Assembly (NCBI GenBank): GCA_023230455.1
Contig: JALNXH010000022.1
Span: 1 to 55,166, forward strand
DNA from: Rhodocyclaceae bacterium
Lineage (GTDB): Bacteria > Pseudomonadota > Gammaproteobacteria > Burkholderiales > Rhodocyclaceae
Direction of reading: 5' to 3'
DNA length: 55,166 nt
Shown here: positions 26,106 through 34,274 of the stretch, piece after piece
Position numbering within the stretch: the stretch's first letter is position 1
How the letters are laid out: each line of letters begins with the position of its first letter
The notes under the pieces: model-generated
What the model saw: the letters and a program-made list of their open reading frames with translations, nothing else
Told to the model about the DNA's origin: nothing
Database searches by the model: none
Made by a program: the position numbers and the translations under genes

Positions 26106-27056
26106 ATGAAGTTCGAAGACATCACCAGCGATATCGCCCCGCTCAGTCCGGCCGACGACGGCCGCCATGCGCTGCGCAAGGAAGCGCTGGCGCGCGAATC
26201 GCTGGTGTTCACCCTGCAATTGCCGGAAGAAAAGATCGCCGGCTGGGTCTATCCCCGCGTCGGCTCGGACGGCAAGGCCGCCGGCGTTTTTGCCGTATTC
26301 GGCGACGGCGTACCGGGCGGCCCGATCTACGAGGTGTTCCACGACATCGCCGTCCCGGACAGCATGAACTTCACCCAATGGCGGGTCGCCGGGGTGGAGC
26401 TGGACCTGACCAACCCGCTGCGCACGGCCCACGTCAAATACGCCAGCCAGCGACTGACCTACGACTTCACCTTCGAAGCCATTCATCCGGCCTACGGCTA
26501 CCACTCCCACCCCGACGGCTGCCCGCAGTATTTCGCCGACAACCGCTTCGAGCAAAGCGGCCGTGTCAAGGGCACAGTCACCATCGACGGCCGCGCCATC
26601 CCCTTCGACGTGCTGGGGCAACGCGACCATTCCTGGGGCACGCGCAACTGGGGCGTCAATTACCACTACAAGTGGTTCCATGCCACCACGCCGGATTCCG
26701 CGGTGCACTTCTTCAAGATGGATTACCTGGGGCGCAGCCTGACCCGCGGCTACGTCTTCAAGGACGGCCACTTCTCCCAGCTCAAGGAAGCGAACGTCAT
26801 CGACTTCACGCTCGACGAGGACATGATCCACACCGACATCGTCGTCGAGCTGCACGACCTCGCCGGGCGCACCACCCGGGTCAGCGGTCGCCGCTTTGCC
26901 CATCAGCCGCTGCCCGTTACCGACCACGGGGTCACGCTCAACGAAGTGGCGATGATCATCGAGATCGATGGCAAGCCGGGCACCGGCTGGTGCGAGTTCC
27001 AGTGGGACGACAGCTATCTCGCCCACATGAAGCAGTTCAAGCACATCCGGCGTTGA
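26106..27056 (+). CDS. DUF7064/DUF7065-type protein (CrtC/AttH-like beta-barrel)
   Basis: This 316-residue cytoplasmic protein has no signal peptide. Its most conserved feature is QRDHSWGTRNW at about residues 172-182, and it is rich in aromatic beta-strand patterns. I recognise it as the group annotated DUF7064 with an N-terminal DUF7065 part, distantly resembling the lipocalin-like CrtC hydratase/AttH fold. No function is proven. GAGGAG is placed ten bases before the ATG. It is first in an operon with an APH kinase and a small helical protein. One of five such proteins in the window, and together with that at 28889 the more divergent subtype (DHSWG rather than DRSWG). Confidence 0.7.
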   Translation: MKFEDITSDIAPLSPADDGRHALRKEALARESLVFTLQLPEEKIAGWVYPRVGSDGKAAGVFAVFGDGVPGGPIYEVFHDIAVPDSMNFTQWRVAGVELDLTNPLRTAHVKYASQRLTYDFTFEAIHPAYGYHSHPDGCPQYFADNRFEQSGRVKGTVTIDGRAIPFDVLGQRDHSWGTRNWGVNYHYKWFHATTPDSAVHFFKMDYLGRSLTRGYVFKDGHFSQLKEANVIDFTLDEDMIHTDIVVELHDLAGRTTRVSGRRFAHQPLPVTDHGVTLNEVAMIIEIDGKPGTGWCEFQWDDSYLAHMKQFKHIRR

Positions 27057-27080
27057 ACGGCTGAACACAGCCCACGCCCT

Positions 27081-27111
27081 GCGTCACTCCCCGCAGCCGC
27101 GGGAATGACGC
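27081..27111. repeat. Intergenic hairpin of the GCGTCA...TGACGC type
   Basis: GCGTCA (27081-27086) and TGACGC (27106-27111) flank TCCCCGC/GCGGGA arms, giving a nearly continuous hairpin between two operon genes. It resembles short REP-like 'TTCCCGC-GCGGGAA' elements common in proteobacterial intergenic gaps. It might stabilise the upstream mRNA. Confidence 0.55.
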
Positions 27112-27133
27112 GCCAAATAAGGAGGAGACGACT

Positions 27134-28366
27134 GTGACACCCACCGACGCATCGCCGACGACGGACCCGCGACAGGCACCGACGGCGGAATTGATTGCAG
27201 ACCTGCGCCGCCGCTACCCGACGGAAGACGAGATCGACCGCGTCCTGACGCGCAAGATGCAGGCCCGTGCTGCCGGCGCATACAAGCCCGTGAGTTTCGA
27301 GCAGATGGTGCAATGCCTGGACACCCTGCTCAAACGCAAGCTCGACAAGCCTTTTGAAATTCGCAATGCGCGCTGGATGACCGGCGGCTCCTCGAAGCTG
27401 CAAATGGGCTTCGAGCTGGACTGGCACGGCATCGACGGCAGCCGCGAGCGCCACGTGACGCCGATGGTGCTGCGCATGAGCCCGGCCGAATCCATCGTCG
27501 AATCGTCGCGCCGCCGCGAGTTCGAAATCATCAAGGCCCTCGCCGGCCTGATCCCCGTTCCCGAGTGCTACTGGGAAGACGAGCTGATGGAGGTCTTCCC
27601 CTACCCGGTGCTGATCTTCGGCTTCGCCGAAGGCTTGGCGAAGCCCGCGTCGGACACCTCGCAGCAGGTCACGGGGCTCGGCATCAACTACGGAACCGCG
27701 CTGCGTCCCCGCGTCACCGATGAATTCATGCGTGGCCTCGCCACCTTCCACACCGCCGACATCGGCAAGCTGAACCTGGACACCTTCGAGACACCGCAAG
27801 TCGGCAGCAAGGTCGGCATCCTCAAGCAGGTAAATATGTGGCGCCGCATCTGGGCGGAGGATCGCGGCGAGGAAGACCCGTTGATCCATCTCGCCGCCAA
27901 CTGGCTCGAAGACAATGCACCGGCGCTAGACCATGTCTCCATCATCCACGGCGACTGCCGCAGCGGCAATTTCCTGATTTCCGAAACCGATGGTCGCATC
28001 ACCGCCTGGCTCGACTGGGAGCTGGCCGTCCTCGGCGACCGCCACCAGGATCTGACCTGGGCCACGTCGCTGGCCTACAGCCATATGGCGGAAGACGGCA
28101 AGACCTTGCTGGTGAACGGCATGTTGCCGATCGACGAGTTCTACGCCGCCTACGAGCGTGCCACGGGGCTCAGCGTGGACCCACAGCGGATCAGGTATTT
28201 CCGCATCTATAACGCCTGGGTTGCGGCCATCGTCTGTCTCGCCACCGCCTACCGGGCGGCGAAGGGCGGCAAGTCGCACCAGGACATCGTACTCACCTGG
28301 CTCAACGGCATCGGCGGCATGCTGATGGAACAGTTGCGCCAGAACCTGCTGGAGGTGATGCAATGA
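27134..28366 (+). CDS. APH-fold phosphotransferase (kinase) family protein
   Basis: This 410-residue kinase-like protein has a nucleotide loop region WMTGGSSKLQMGF (about 81-93), the catalytic Brenner motif HGDCRSGNF at 272-280 and the metal-binding LDWE at 293-296. It therefore looks catalytically competent. The APH fold includes aminoglycoside, choline and hydroxyacyl-CoA kinases; antibiotic resistance is unlikely in this catabolic setting. The GTG start at 27134 follows GGAGGAG. Its stop overlaps the start of the small helical gene (ATGA), hinting at a two-subunit enzyme comparable to LvaA/LvaB of Pseudomonas, which phosphorylates 4-hydroxyacyl-CoA. The substrate is unknown. Confidence 0.85.
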   Translation: MTPTDASPTTDPRQAPTAELIADLRRRYPTEDEIDRVLTRKMQARAAGAYKPVSFEQMVQCLDTLLKRKLDKPFEIRNARWMTGGSSKLQMGFELDWHGIDGSRERHVTPMVLRMSPAESIVESSRRREFEIIKALAGLIPVPECYWEDELMEVFPYPVLIFGFAEGLAKPASDTSQQVTGLGINYGTALRPRVTDEFMRGLATFHTADIGKLNLDTFETPQVGSKVGILKQVNMWRRIWAEDRGEEDPLIHLAANWLEDNAPALDHVSIIHGDCRSGNFLISETDGRITAWLDWELAVLGDRHQDLTWATSLAYSHMAEDGKTLLVNGMLPIDEFYAAYERATGLSVDPQRIRYFRIYNAWVAAIVCLATAYRAAKGGKSHQDIVLTWLNGIGGMLMEQLRQNLLEVMQ

Positions 28367-28884
28367 TTCCCGAAATCGACACCCAGCTCGCCGCCGTCAT
28401 CAAGTCGCTCGCCGACAACATCCTGCCCGCGGTGGACAGCAGCAATCCGATGGCGGCGGAACAGCTCCAGCTCTGCCTCGCCACTCTCGGACTGGTCAAG
28501 GCCCATCTGCCGGATCTGCACCGCTACCTGCGCCGCGATCTGGAAACCCATCTGGCGCTGGCTCGGAACATGACGCAGCTGGCGGACTCGGCGGGCGTTG
28601 CGACAACCTTCGTCCTGCCGGTCATCGATGCGAGCATGCAGACCCTCGCCGATCCGGAAATGGGCGCAACGGAAATCGAGCAGCAGGCGCGCCGTCTCAA
28701 GGAAGCCATCGTCGAACTCATCGCTGCCGCGCGCGGCAGCACGGCAGAAAAAGAGATCGCCGCCAGCATCGTCAAGGCCGAGGAGATCGTGATCCTGCGC
28801 AGCCGTGCCTGGAGCATCGGCATGGGCTTCGAACCGGACCCAACACAGATACCTCCGCTCAACCAGCTTCTCTCCAAGGAATAG
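28363..28884 (+). CDS. Small helical protein, probable partner subunit of the APH kinase
   Basis: This 173-residue protein looks almost entirely alpha-helical, with no transmembrane segment and no recognisable catalytic motif. It starts MIPEIDTQLAAVIKSLADN and contains LPAVDSSNPMAAEQLQL. The gene beginning at 54983 encodes a clear paralogue (VIK, LPAVD, N, AQEQ conserved), again directly after an APH kinase. By position and size it resembles LvaB (DUF6285), the small partner of the LvaA kinase, but sequence similarity to LvaB itself cannot be established here. It overlaps the kinase gene by four bases. Confidence 0.7.
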   Translation: MIPEIDTQLAAVIKSLADNILPAVDSSNPMAAEQLQLCLATLGLVKAHLPDLHRYLRRDLETHLALARNMTQLADSAGVATTFVLPVIDASMQTLADPEMGATEIEQQARRLKEAIVELIAAARGSTAEKEIAASIVKAEEIVILRSRAWSIGMGFEPDPTQIPPLNQLLSKE

Positions 28885-28888
28885 AAAA

Positions 28889-29893
28889 ATGATCACGCAA
28901 GAAGACATCGAATACCACGTCCCCGCCAACATCGACTACACGTTCGCCGAGACAAACTACTTCATCGTCGTGATTCCGGAGGAGCGGATTCTTGCCACCT
29001 TCTACACGGTGACGCGCAAGGCCGTGGGCGTCTGCCTCGTAGACGTGGCCATCTACGGCTGCCTCAGCGACAACCGCGGCGAGATGCTCTACCTCGACAC
29101 GCAGCAGGGCTTGCCCGCACCGGCCCGGCTCTCGCGCTTCGAAACGCCCAACGGGTTGAAGGTCTTCGCCCACAACCCGCGCGATTACACCCTCGACTAC
29201 CTCGGCTTCGACGACACCGAGGCCCATCTCGAAGTCCGCGGACTGACCGAGCCCTTCGACATCAACGACCCGAAACACAGCCCCAAGGCCGTCGAGGGCG
29301 AGGCAGCGAAAATCGAGGCGTCGGGGCTCGGCTCAGCCTACCGCAACCATTTCGACATGCCCTGCAAGGTCACCGGCACGCTGAAAGTCCGCGGCAAGAC
29401 CTACAAGGTCGACTGCGTGTCCACCATGGACCACAGCTGGGGCGAGCGCTGCGAAGTCGGCCTGCGCTCGATGGGCTGGATGAACGCCAACTTCGGCGAG
29501 GACTACGGGCTGCACTGGATCAACAGTGTGGACTTCACCCGGCCGGCCGACAGGAACATGGCGCTTGCCCACGGTTACGTGTTCGAAAACGGCGAGCTCT
29601 ACGGCCTCGCCGACATGAAGATAAGCGCCAACCGTCTCGGCGCCGTCAGCGTCGCCCTCGATGTCGAGGCAACCGACGTGCGCGGGAAAAAACACATCCT
29701 CTACGGCACGCCGCTGGTCGGCGCTCCGTGGTCCTGCTACACCAGCGTGATGATCTACGTCGCCATGAGCCGCTGGATCACCGACAGCGGCCGCATCGGC
29801 TACGGCCTCAACATGGAAAACTATCCGCTGGACATGATCGCCCGCCAGCGCGGTCGCCGCTGGAACGAACCGACCGGAACGATCTGCACCTGA
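28889..29893 (+). CDS. DUF7064-type protein, second copy
   Basis: This 334-residue protein shares with the family an N-terminal 'ITQEDIEYH' start, a FDINDP segment (about 123-128) and the signature MDHSWGER at about 180-187. It is more divergent than the three copies on the right, and lacks their FKPDSHWQW N-terminus. The start at 28889 follows AAGGAA; the frame extends upstream but into the neighbouring gene. It comes right after the small helical gene, in the same operon. Confidence 0.65.
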   Translation: MITQEDIEYHVPANIDYTFAETNYFIVVIPEERILATFYTVTRKAVGVCLVDVAIYGCLSDNRGEMLYLDTQQGLPAPARLSRFETPNGLKVFAHNPRDYTLDYLGFDDTEAHLEVRGLTEPFDINDPKHSPKAVEGEAAKIEASGLGSAYRNHFDMPCKVTGTLKVRGKTYKVDCVSTMDHSWGERCEVGLRSMGWMNANFGEDYGLHWINSVDFTRPADRNMALAHGYVFENGELYGLADMKISANRLGAVSVALDVEATDVRGKKHILYGTPLVGAPWSCYTSVMIYVAMSRWITDSGRIGYGLNMENYPLDMIARQRGRRWNEPTGTICT

Positions 29894-30143
29894 GGGTAAT
29901 CCGGAAGGCAGGGCGCGACATGGGATAATTTTCGGCCCGGGGCTGCCACCAGGCGCCCCGTCAATCAAATTATCGAGAATTACCAACGTAGATGGCAAAA
30001 AGCCCCGTTCGCCCTGAGCCTGTCGAAGGGCCTTGTTGATACCGCATTGCCGTTCGCGCTCTTCGACATCGCTCAGGACAGGCTTCGACAAGCTCAGCCC
30101 GAACGGAGTGGAAAAAATTACCCAATAAGACAAGGAGACCCCA
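29894..30143. other. 250-base gap containing a dispersed repeat
   Basis: It holds one copy of the 'GAGCCTGTCGAAG' inverted repeat (30005-30106) and the ribosome-binding site AAGGAG of the epoxide hydrolase. No gene is seen. A minus-strand frame here gives the LSLSKP/RQAQGER pattern that this repeat family always produces. Confidence 0.6.
30005..30106. repeat. Dispersed inverted repeat, copy 1
   Basis: CCGTTCGCCCTGAGCCTGTC at the left end and a near-complementary end GACAAGCTCAGCCCGAACGG at the right form a long imperfect hairpin. It matches copy 2 at 31304-31397. Repeats with this core are widespread between genes in many proteobacteria and are probably REP-like or non-autonomous elements. 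Confidence 0.8.
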
Positions 30144-31286
30144 ATGAGCACGATTCGCCCTTTCCGTTTTGAAGTCCCAGAAACCGCCATCGCCGATCTG
30201 CGCCGTCGCCTGGCCGATGCGCGCTGGCCCGAGCGCGAAACAGCGCAGGACTGGAGCCAGGGCGCACCGCTCGCCTACGTCAAGGAGCTCTGCGAATACT
30301 GGCGCACCGGCTACGACTGGCGGCGTTGCGAAGCACGGCTGAACGCGCTGCCGCAATTCATCACCGAGATCGACGGTCTCGACATCCAGTTCATCCATGT
30401 GCGCTCGCCGCACGAAAACGCGCTGCCGATGATCATGACCCACGGCTGGCCGGGCTCGGTGATCGAATTCATGAAAGTGATCGGCCCGCTGACCGATCCG
30501 ACCGCCCACGGCGGCAGTGCCGCCGACGCCTTCCACGTCGTCTGTCCGACCCTGCCCGGTTTCGGCTTCTCGGGCAAACCCACGGCCCCCGGCTGGGGCG
30601 TGCCGCACATCGCGCGCGCCTGGGGCCAGCTCATGGCGCGGCTCGGTTACGCCAGTTATGTCGCCCAGGGCGGCGACTGGGGTTCCGGCGTAACGCACGC
30701 CATCGGCCTCTCGGAAACCGAGCATTGCAAGGCGATCCACGTCAACATGCCGCTGGTGAATCCGAGCGAGGCCTCGCTGCAGAACCTGACCGAGCAGGAG
30801 CAAGCCGCGCTTGCCGGCTTCCAGCATTACTTCGACTGGGACTCCGGCTACTCGAAAGAGCAAAGCACACGGCCGCAGACCATCGGCTACGGCCTGACCG
30901 ACTCTCCAGTCGGCCAGTGCGCCTGGATACTCGAAAAATACTGGGCCTGGACCGACTGCAACGGCCACCCCGAGAACGCGTTGAGCCGCGACGAGATGCT
31001 CGACAACATCATGATGTACTGGCTGCCGGCCTCGGCAGCTTCGTCGGCGCGGCTGTACTGGGAGAGCTTCGCCCTGCTGCTTGGCGAAAAACCCGTGATC
31101 GACATGCCGGTCGGGGTCAGCATCTTCCCGCGCGAAATCTTCCGCGCCTCGAAGCGCTGGTGCGAAGAGCGCTATTCGAAACTGATCCACTACAACGCCC
31201 TCGACAAGGGCGGCCACTTCGCCGCTTTCGAGCAGCCGCAGGCTTTTGTCGACGAGGTACGCACCTGCTTCCGCCAGATGCGTTAA
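30144..31286 (+). CDS. Epoxide hydrolase (microsomal type, alpha/beta hydrolase)
   Basis: This 380-residue protein has the EHN N-terminal domain (IRPFRFEVPETAIADLRRRL) followed by an alpha/beta-hydrolase core. It has the oxyanion motif HGWPGS (100-105), nucleophile Asp178 in GGDWGSG and a C-terminal catalytic His at about 358 (GGHFAAFEQP). It should open an epoxide to a diol, with the substrate unknown. AAGGAG precedes the ATG. It is flanked on both sides by copies of the same dispersed repeat, so it may be a later insertion into the operon. Confidence 0.88.
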   Translation: MSTIRPFRFEVPETAIADLRRRLADARWPERETAQDWSQGAPLAYVKELCEYWRTGYDWRRCEARLNALPQFITEIDGLDIQFIHVRSPHENALPMIMTHGWPGSVIEFMKVIGPLTDPTAHGGSAADAFHVVCPTLPGFGFSGKPTAPGWGVPHIARAWGQLMARLGYASYVAQGGDWGSGVTHAIGLSETEHCKAIHVNMPLVNPSEASLQNLTEQEQAALAGFQHYFDWDSGYSKEQSTRPQTIGYGLTDSPVGQCAWILEKYWAWTDCNGHPENALSRDEMLDNIMMYWLPASAASSARLYWESFALLLGEKPVIDMPVGVSIFPREIFRASKRWCEERYSKLIHYNALDKGGHFAAFEQPQAFVDEVRTCFRQMR

Positions 31287-31303
31287 GGAAGTACTGAACA
31301 AGT

Positions 31304-31397
31304 CCGTTCGCGCTGAGCCTGTCGAAGCGCAAGCCGCGTCAGCACTGGGCCCTTCGGCATTGCTCAGGACAGGCTTCGACAGGCTCAGCCCGAACGG
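31304..31397. repeat. Dispersed inverted repeat, copy 2
   Basis: The arms are CCGTTCGCGCTGAGCCTGTC and GACAGGCTCAGCCCGAACGG, close to copy 1 at 30005-30106 but with a different centre. It lies 18 bases after the epoxide hydrolase stop. Confidence 0.8.
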
Positions 31398-31457
31398 TGT
31401 GGTACTTAATCAGCGTTTCCTTAACCCGATGCCCAATCCAGAGAACGAGAAAGCCTC

Positions 31458-32207
31458 ATGAAAATACTGATCGTCTACGCCCATCCCGAACCAACGTCGT
31501 TCAACGCCGCGCTGCTCAAGACGGCGCTCGCCACCCTCAAAGCCGAGGGGCATGAGGTCAAGGTCTCCGACCTCTACGCCATGGGCTTCAACCCCGTGGC
31601 CTCGGGAAAGGACTTCAAGGAGCGACGCTTCCCGGACTGCCTGCAGTACGACCGGGAACAGAAGCATGCGGTCGAACAAAAAACCTTCAGCGACGACCTC
31701 GCCGCCGAGATCGACAAGGTGCTCTGGTGCGATCTATTGATCCTGCAATTCCCGCTCTGGTGGTATTCGGTCCCGGCCATCATGAAGGGTTGGTTCGACC
31801 GCGTCTTCGCCAACGGCCTGATGTACGGCCAGCTCGGCCGCTTCAACCAGGGCGGCATGAAAGGCAAGAAGGCCATGGTATCGATGACCACCGGCTGCTT
31901 CCCCGGCATGGTTGACGAGGGCGGTGTGATGGGTCACCTCGACGCCGTGCTCTGGCAGTTGCAGTACGGCACCTTGGCCTACGTCGGCTTCGATGTGCTG
32001 GAGCCTTTCGTCGCCTGGTCCACCCGTTATCAGGACGACGCCAAGCGCCACGAATACATCGACGCCTTGGCCGACCGGCTGCGCCATCTGGATGCGGTGC
32101 CGATCAAATACGTGCATCCGGTGGAGGACTTCGGCAAGGACTGGAAACTGATGCCGGGCATCGAGCCGAAGACCTTCGGCCACCAGCCCTGGAAAAAGGG
32201 CGCCTGA
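31458..32207 (+). CDS. NAD(P)H dehydrogenase (quinone)-like flavodoxin-fold protein
   Basis: This 249-residue protein begins MKILIVYAHPEPTSFNAAL, the FMN/FAD-binding start of the NQO1/MdaB/KefF family, and contains the family motif FPLWWYSVPAIMKGWFDRVF at about 95-115. These enzymes reduce quinones or other electrophiles with NAD(P)H. It is in an operon with an epoxide hydrolase, an SDR and a kinase, which suggests redox work on a catabolic intermediate or detoxification. Confidence 0.85.
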   Translation: MKILIVYAHPEPTSFNAALLKTALATLKAEGHEVKVSDLYAMGFNPVASGKDFKERRFPDCLQYDREQKHAVEQKTFSDDLAAEIDKVLWCDLLILQFPLWWYSVPAIMKGWFDRVFANGLMYGQLGRFNQGGMKGKKAMVSMTTGCFPGMVDEGGVMGHLDAVLWQLQYGTLAYVGFDVLEPFVAWSTRYQDDAKRHEYIDALADRLRHLDAVPIKYVHPVEDFGKDWKLMPGIEPKTFGHQPWKKGA

Positions 32208-32230
32208 TTCAAAGAATGCAGGAGAACGCA

Positions 32231-33067
32231 ATGAGCAAAGTCTGGATGATTACCGGTGCCGGCCGCGGCTTCGGCTGCGAGTTCGCCCGCACCGCACTGA
32301 CGGCCGGCGACCGTGTGGTGGCCACCGGCCGCGATGCGGCGAAAGTGGCGCAGGCGATCGGTGCGGATTCGCCGAACCTGCTGGTGCTGGCGCTCGACGT
32401 AACGCGGGATGCCGATCCGCTGGCCGCCGTCGAAGCGGCGCTGGCACGCTTCGGCCGTATCGACGTGCTGCTCAACAACGCCGGCTACCCGCTGCTCGGC
32501 GCGCTGGAAGAATGCAGCACCGCCGAACTGGAAGCGCAGTTCCGCACCAACGTCTTCGGCCTCATGTCCGTCACCCGTGCCGTGTTGCCGGCTATGCGGC
32601 GCCAGGGTAGCGGCCACATCGTCAATGTCTCGTCGATGGCCGGCTACAAGGGCTGGCCGGGCTCGTCCGCCTACAGCGCGAGCAAATTCGCCGTCGAAGG
32701 TCTCACCGAATCCCTCGCCGCCGAAGTCGCGCCTTTCGGCATCCGCGTCACCCTGGTGGAACCCGGCTATTTCCGCACCGAACTGCTCTCGGAAACTTCA
32801 CTCAGTTTCGCCGCCAAAGAGCTGCCTGAGTATGCGTCCACCACCGGCCAGATGCGGCGCCAGATCTCTGGCGTGAACGGCACGCAACCCGGCGACCCGG
32901 CCAAGCTGGTGCAGGCGGTGCGCACCATCGTCGACGCGGACAACCCGCCGCTGCGTCTGGCGCTCGGACCGGATGCAGTCGAAGTGGCGGAACAGAAGAT
33001 GGCCGAGTGGCGCGCAGAGCTGGAACGCTGGCGCAGCCTGTCGGTATCGACCAATTTTGATCAATAG
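32231..33067 (+). CDS. Short-chain dehydrogenase/reductase
   Basis: This 278-residue classical SDR has TGAGRGFG cofactor motif, NNAG, catalytic Ser in NVSSMAG and YSASK. The start at 32231 has GGAG nine bases upstream. No basic residue directly decides NAD versus NADP with certainty. It is 23 bases after the quinone oxidoreductase gene and ten before the APH kinase; the substrate is unknown but most likely a hydroxy or keto intermediate of the same pathway. Confidence 0.88.
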   Translation: MSKVWMITGAGRGFGCEFARTALTAGDRVVATGRDAAKVAQAIGADSPNLLVLALDVTRDADPLAAVEAALARFGRIDVLLNNAGYPLLGALEECSTAELEAQFRTNVFGLMSVTRAVLPAMRRQGSGHIVNVSSMAGYKGWPGSSAYSASKFAVEGLTESLAAEVAPFGIRVTLVEPGYFRTELLSETSLSFAAKELPEYASTTGQMRRQISGVNGTQPGDPAKLVQAVRTIVDADNPPLRLALGPDAVEVAEQKMAEWRAELERWRSLSVSTNFDQ

Positions 33068-33077
33068 GAGGCAGGCA

Positions 33078-34274
33078 ATGAGCCGCATCGACAAAAACCG
33101 TCCGACCCGCGAATGGATCGAACATCTGCGCAAGCGCTTCCCCTGTGAGAAGGAAGTTGACCGCGTGCTGACACGCAAGCTGCAACGCCGCGCCGGTCCG
33201 CCGTATTCCCCGGTCAGCCTGGAGACGCTGATTGCCGGCACCGAGGCACTGCTGCGCAGTGAACTCAAGGACGAATTCACCCTCAGCGAAGCCAAGTGGC
33301 TTTCCGGCGGCGCGTCGAAATTGCAAATGGCCTTCACGCTGAGCTGGAACCAGCCCGGCGTCGGCCGGACCACCACGCCGATGGTGCTGCGCATGGAACC
33401 CTCGGAGTCGATCTCCGAGACCAGCCGGCTGTGCGAGTTCCAGATCATCAAGGCGCTCGAAGGGCACATTCCCGTGCCGCCCGCCTACTGGGTCGATGCC
33501 GACGGCACCTTCCTGCCCTACCCGGCCATCGTTTACGGTTTTGCCGAAGGCGTGGCAAAGCCGACCGCATCGGCCGGCGGTGTCACCGGACTGGGCACCT
33601 TCATCCCGCCGGCACTGCGCCCCGTACTCGGCCCCCAGTTCATCGGCCACCTCGGCCAGCTCCATGCCTTCGACTGGCGCAACGGCGGGCTGACCTCGTT
33701 CGACGTTCCCGCCCTCGGCACGCCGGCGATCGAGTGGCAGCTCAACCATTGGGAACGCATCTGGGAAGAAGACTCCAACGAGGACGTTCCGCTGCTGCGT
33801 CTGGCGATGTCCTGGATGCGCAGCAACATGCCGCCGGTGGACCACCTCTCGGTCATCCACGGCGACTTCCGTACCGGCAACTTCCTGTTCACCGAACACG
33901 ACAACCGCATTTCGGCCTGGCTGGACTGGGAATTCGCCCACCTCGGCGACCGCCACGAGGATCTGGCCTGGGTAACCAAGACCGAATTCGGCCACCTGGC
34001 GGAAGACGGCAAGACCTTCCTCGTCGGTGGCTTTGCGCCGATGGACGAGTTCTGCGCGGCCTACGAAAAGGCCTCCGGCCTGGCGGTCAATCGGAACACC
34101 CTGAAGTACTACGACGTCTTCAACAGCTACAAGAGCACCGCCATCGTGCTCGCCACCGGTTGTCGCGCAACCCGCAACGGCAAGACGCACCAGGATGTTC
34201 TGGTCGCCTGGCTGCTGGGCATCGCCTACACGCTGATGGAAGGCCTGCGCACCCAGCTCGACGAGGTTCTCTAG
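33078..34274 (+). CDS. APH-fold phosphotransferase family protein, second copy
   Basis: This 398-residue kinase begins MSRIDKNRPTREWIEHLRKR. It has the ATP-loop region WLSGGASKLQMAF (74-86), Brenner motif HGDFRTGNF (261-269) and LDWE (282-285), so it looks active. It is very close in sequence and identical in length to the kinases at 48537 and 53785, and less close to the one at 27134. GGAGG precedes the ATG. Its last bases share the palindrome CTAG with the convergent DHH gene, leaving no room for a terminator. A segment of its 3' part (34038-34202) recurs at 44301-44465. Confidence 0.87.
   Translation: MSRIDKNRPTREWIEHLRKRFPCEKEVDRVLTRKLQRRAGPPYSPVSLETLIAGTEALLRSELKDEFTLSEAKWLSGGASKLQMAFTLSWNQPGVGRTTTPMVLRMEPSESISETSRLCEFQIIKALEGHIPVPPAYWVDADGTFLPYPAIVYGFAEGVAKPTASAGGVTGLGTFIPPALRPVLGPQFIGHLGQLHAFDWRNGGLTSFDVPALGTPAIEWQLNHWERIWEEDSNEDVPLLRLAMSWMRSNMPPVDHLSVIHGDFRTGNFLFTEHDNRISAWLDWEFAHLGDRHEDLAWVTKTEFGHLAEDGKTFLVGGFAPMDEFCAAYEKASGLAVNRNTLKYYDVFNSYKSTAIVLATGCRATRNGKTHQDVLVAWLLGIAYTLMEGLRTQLDEVL

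Noticed and set aside
27134..28366. Aminoglycoside resistance kinase
   Set aside because: The APH fold is shared by many metabolic kinases. Four copies embedded in catabolic operons next to dehydrogenases and a helper protein do not fit antibiotic resistance.
29333..30190. Minus-strand frame of 285 codons crossing 30 kb
   Set aside because: Half is antisense to a DUF7064 gene and the rest is the translated dispersed repeat (LSLSKP/RQAQGER), a known annotation artefact.
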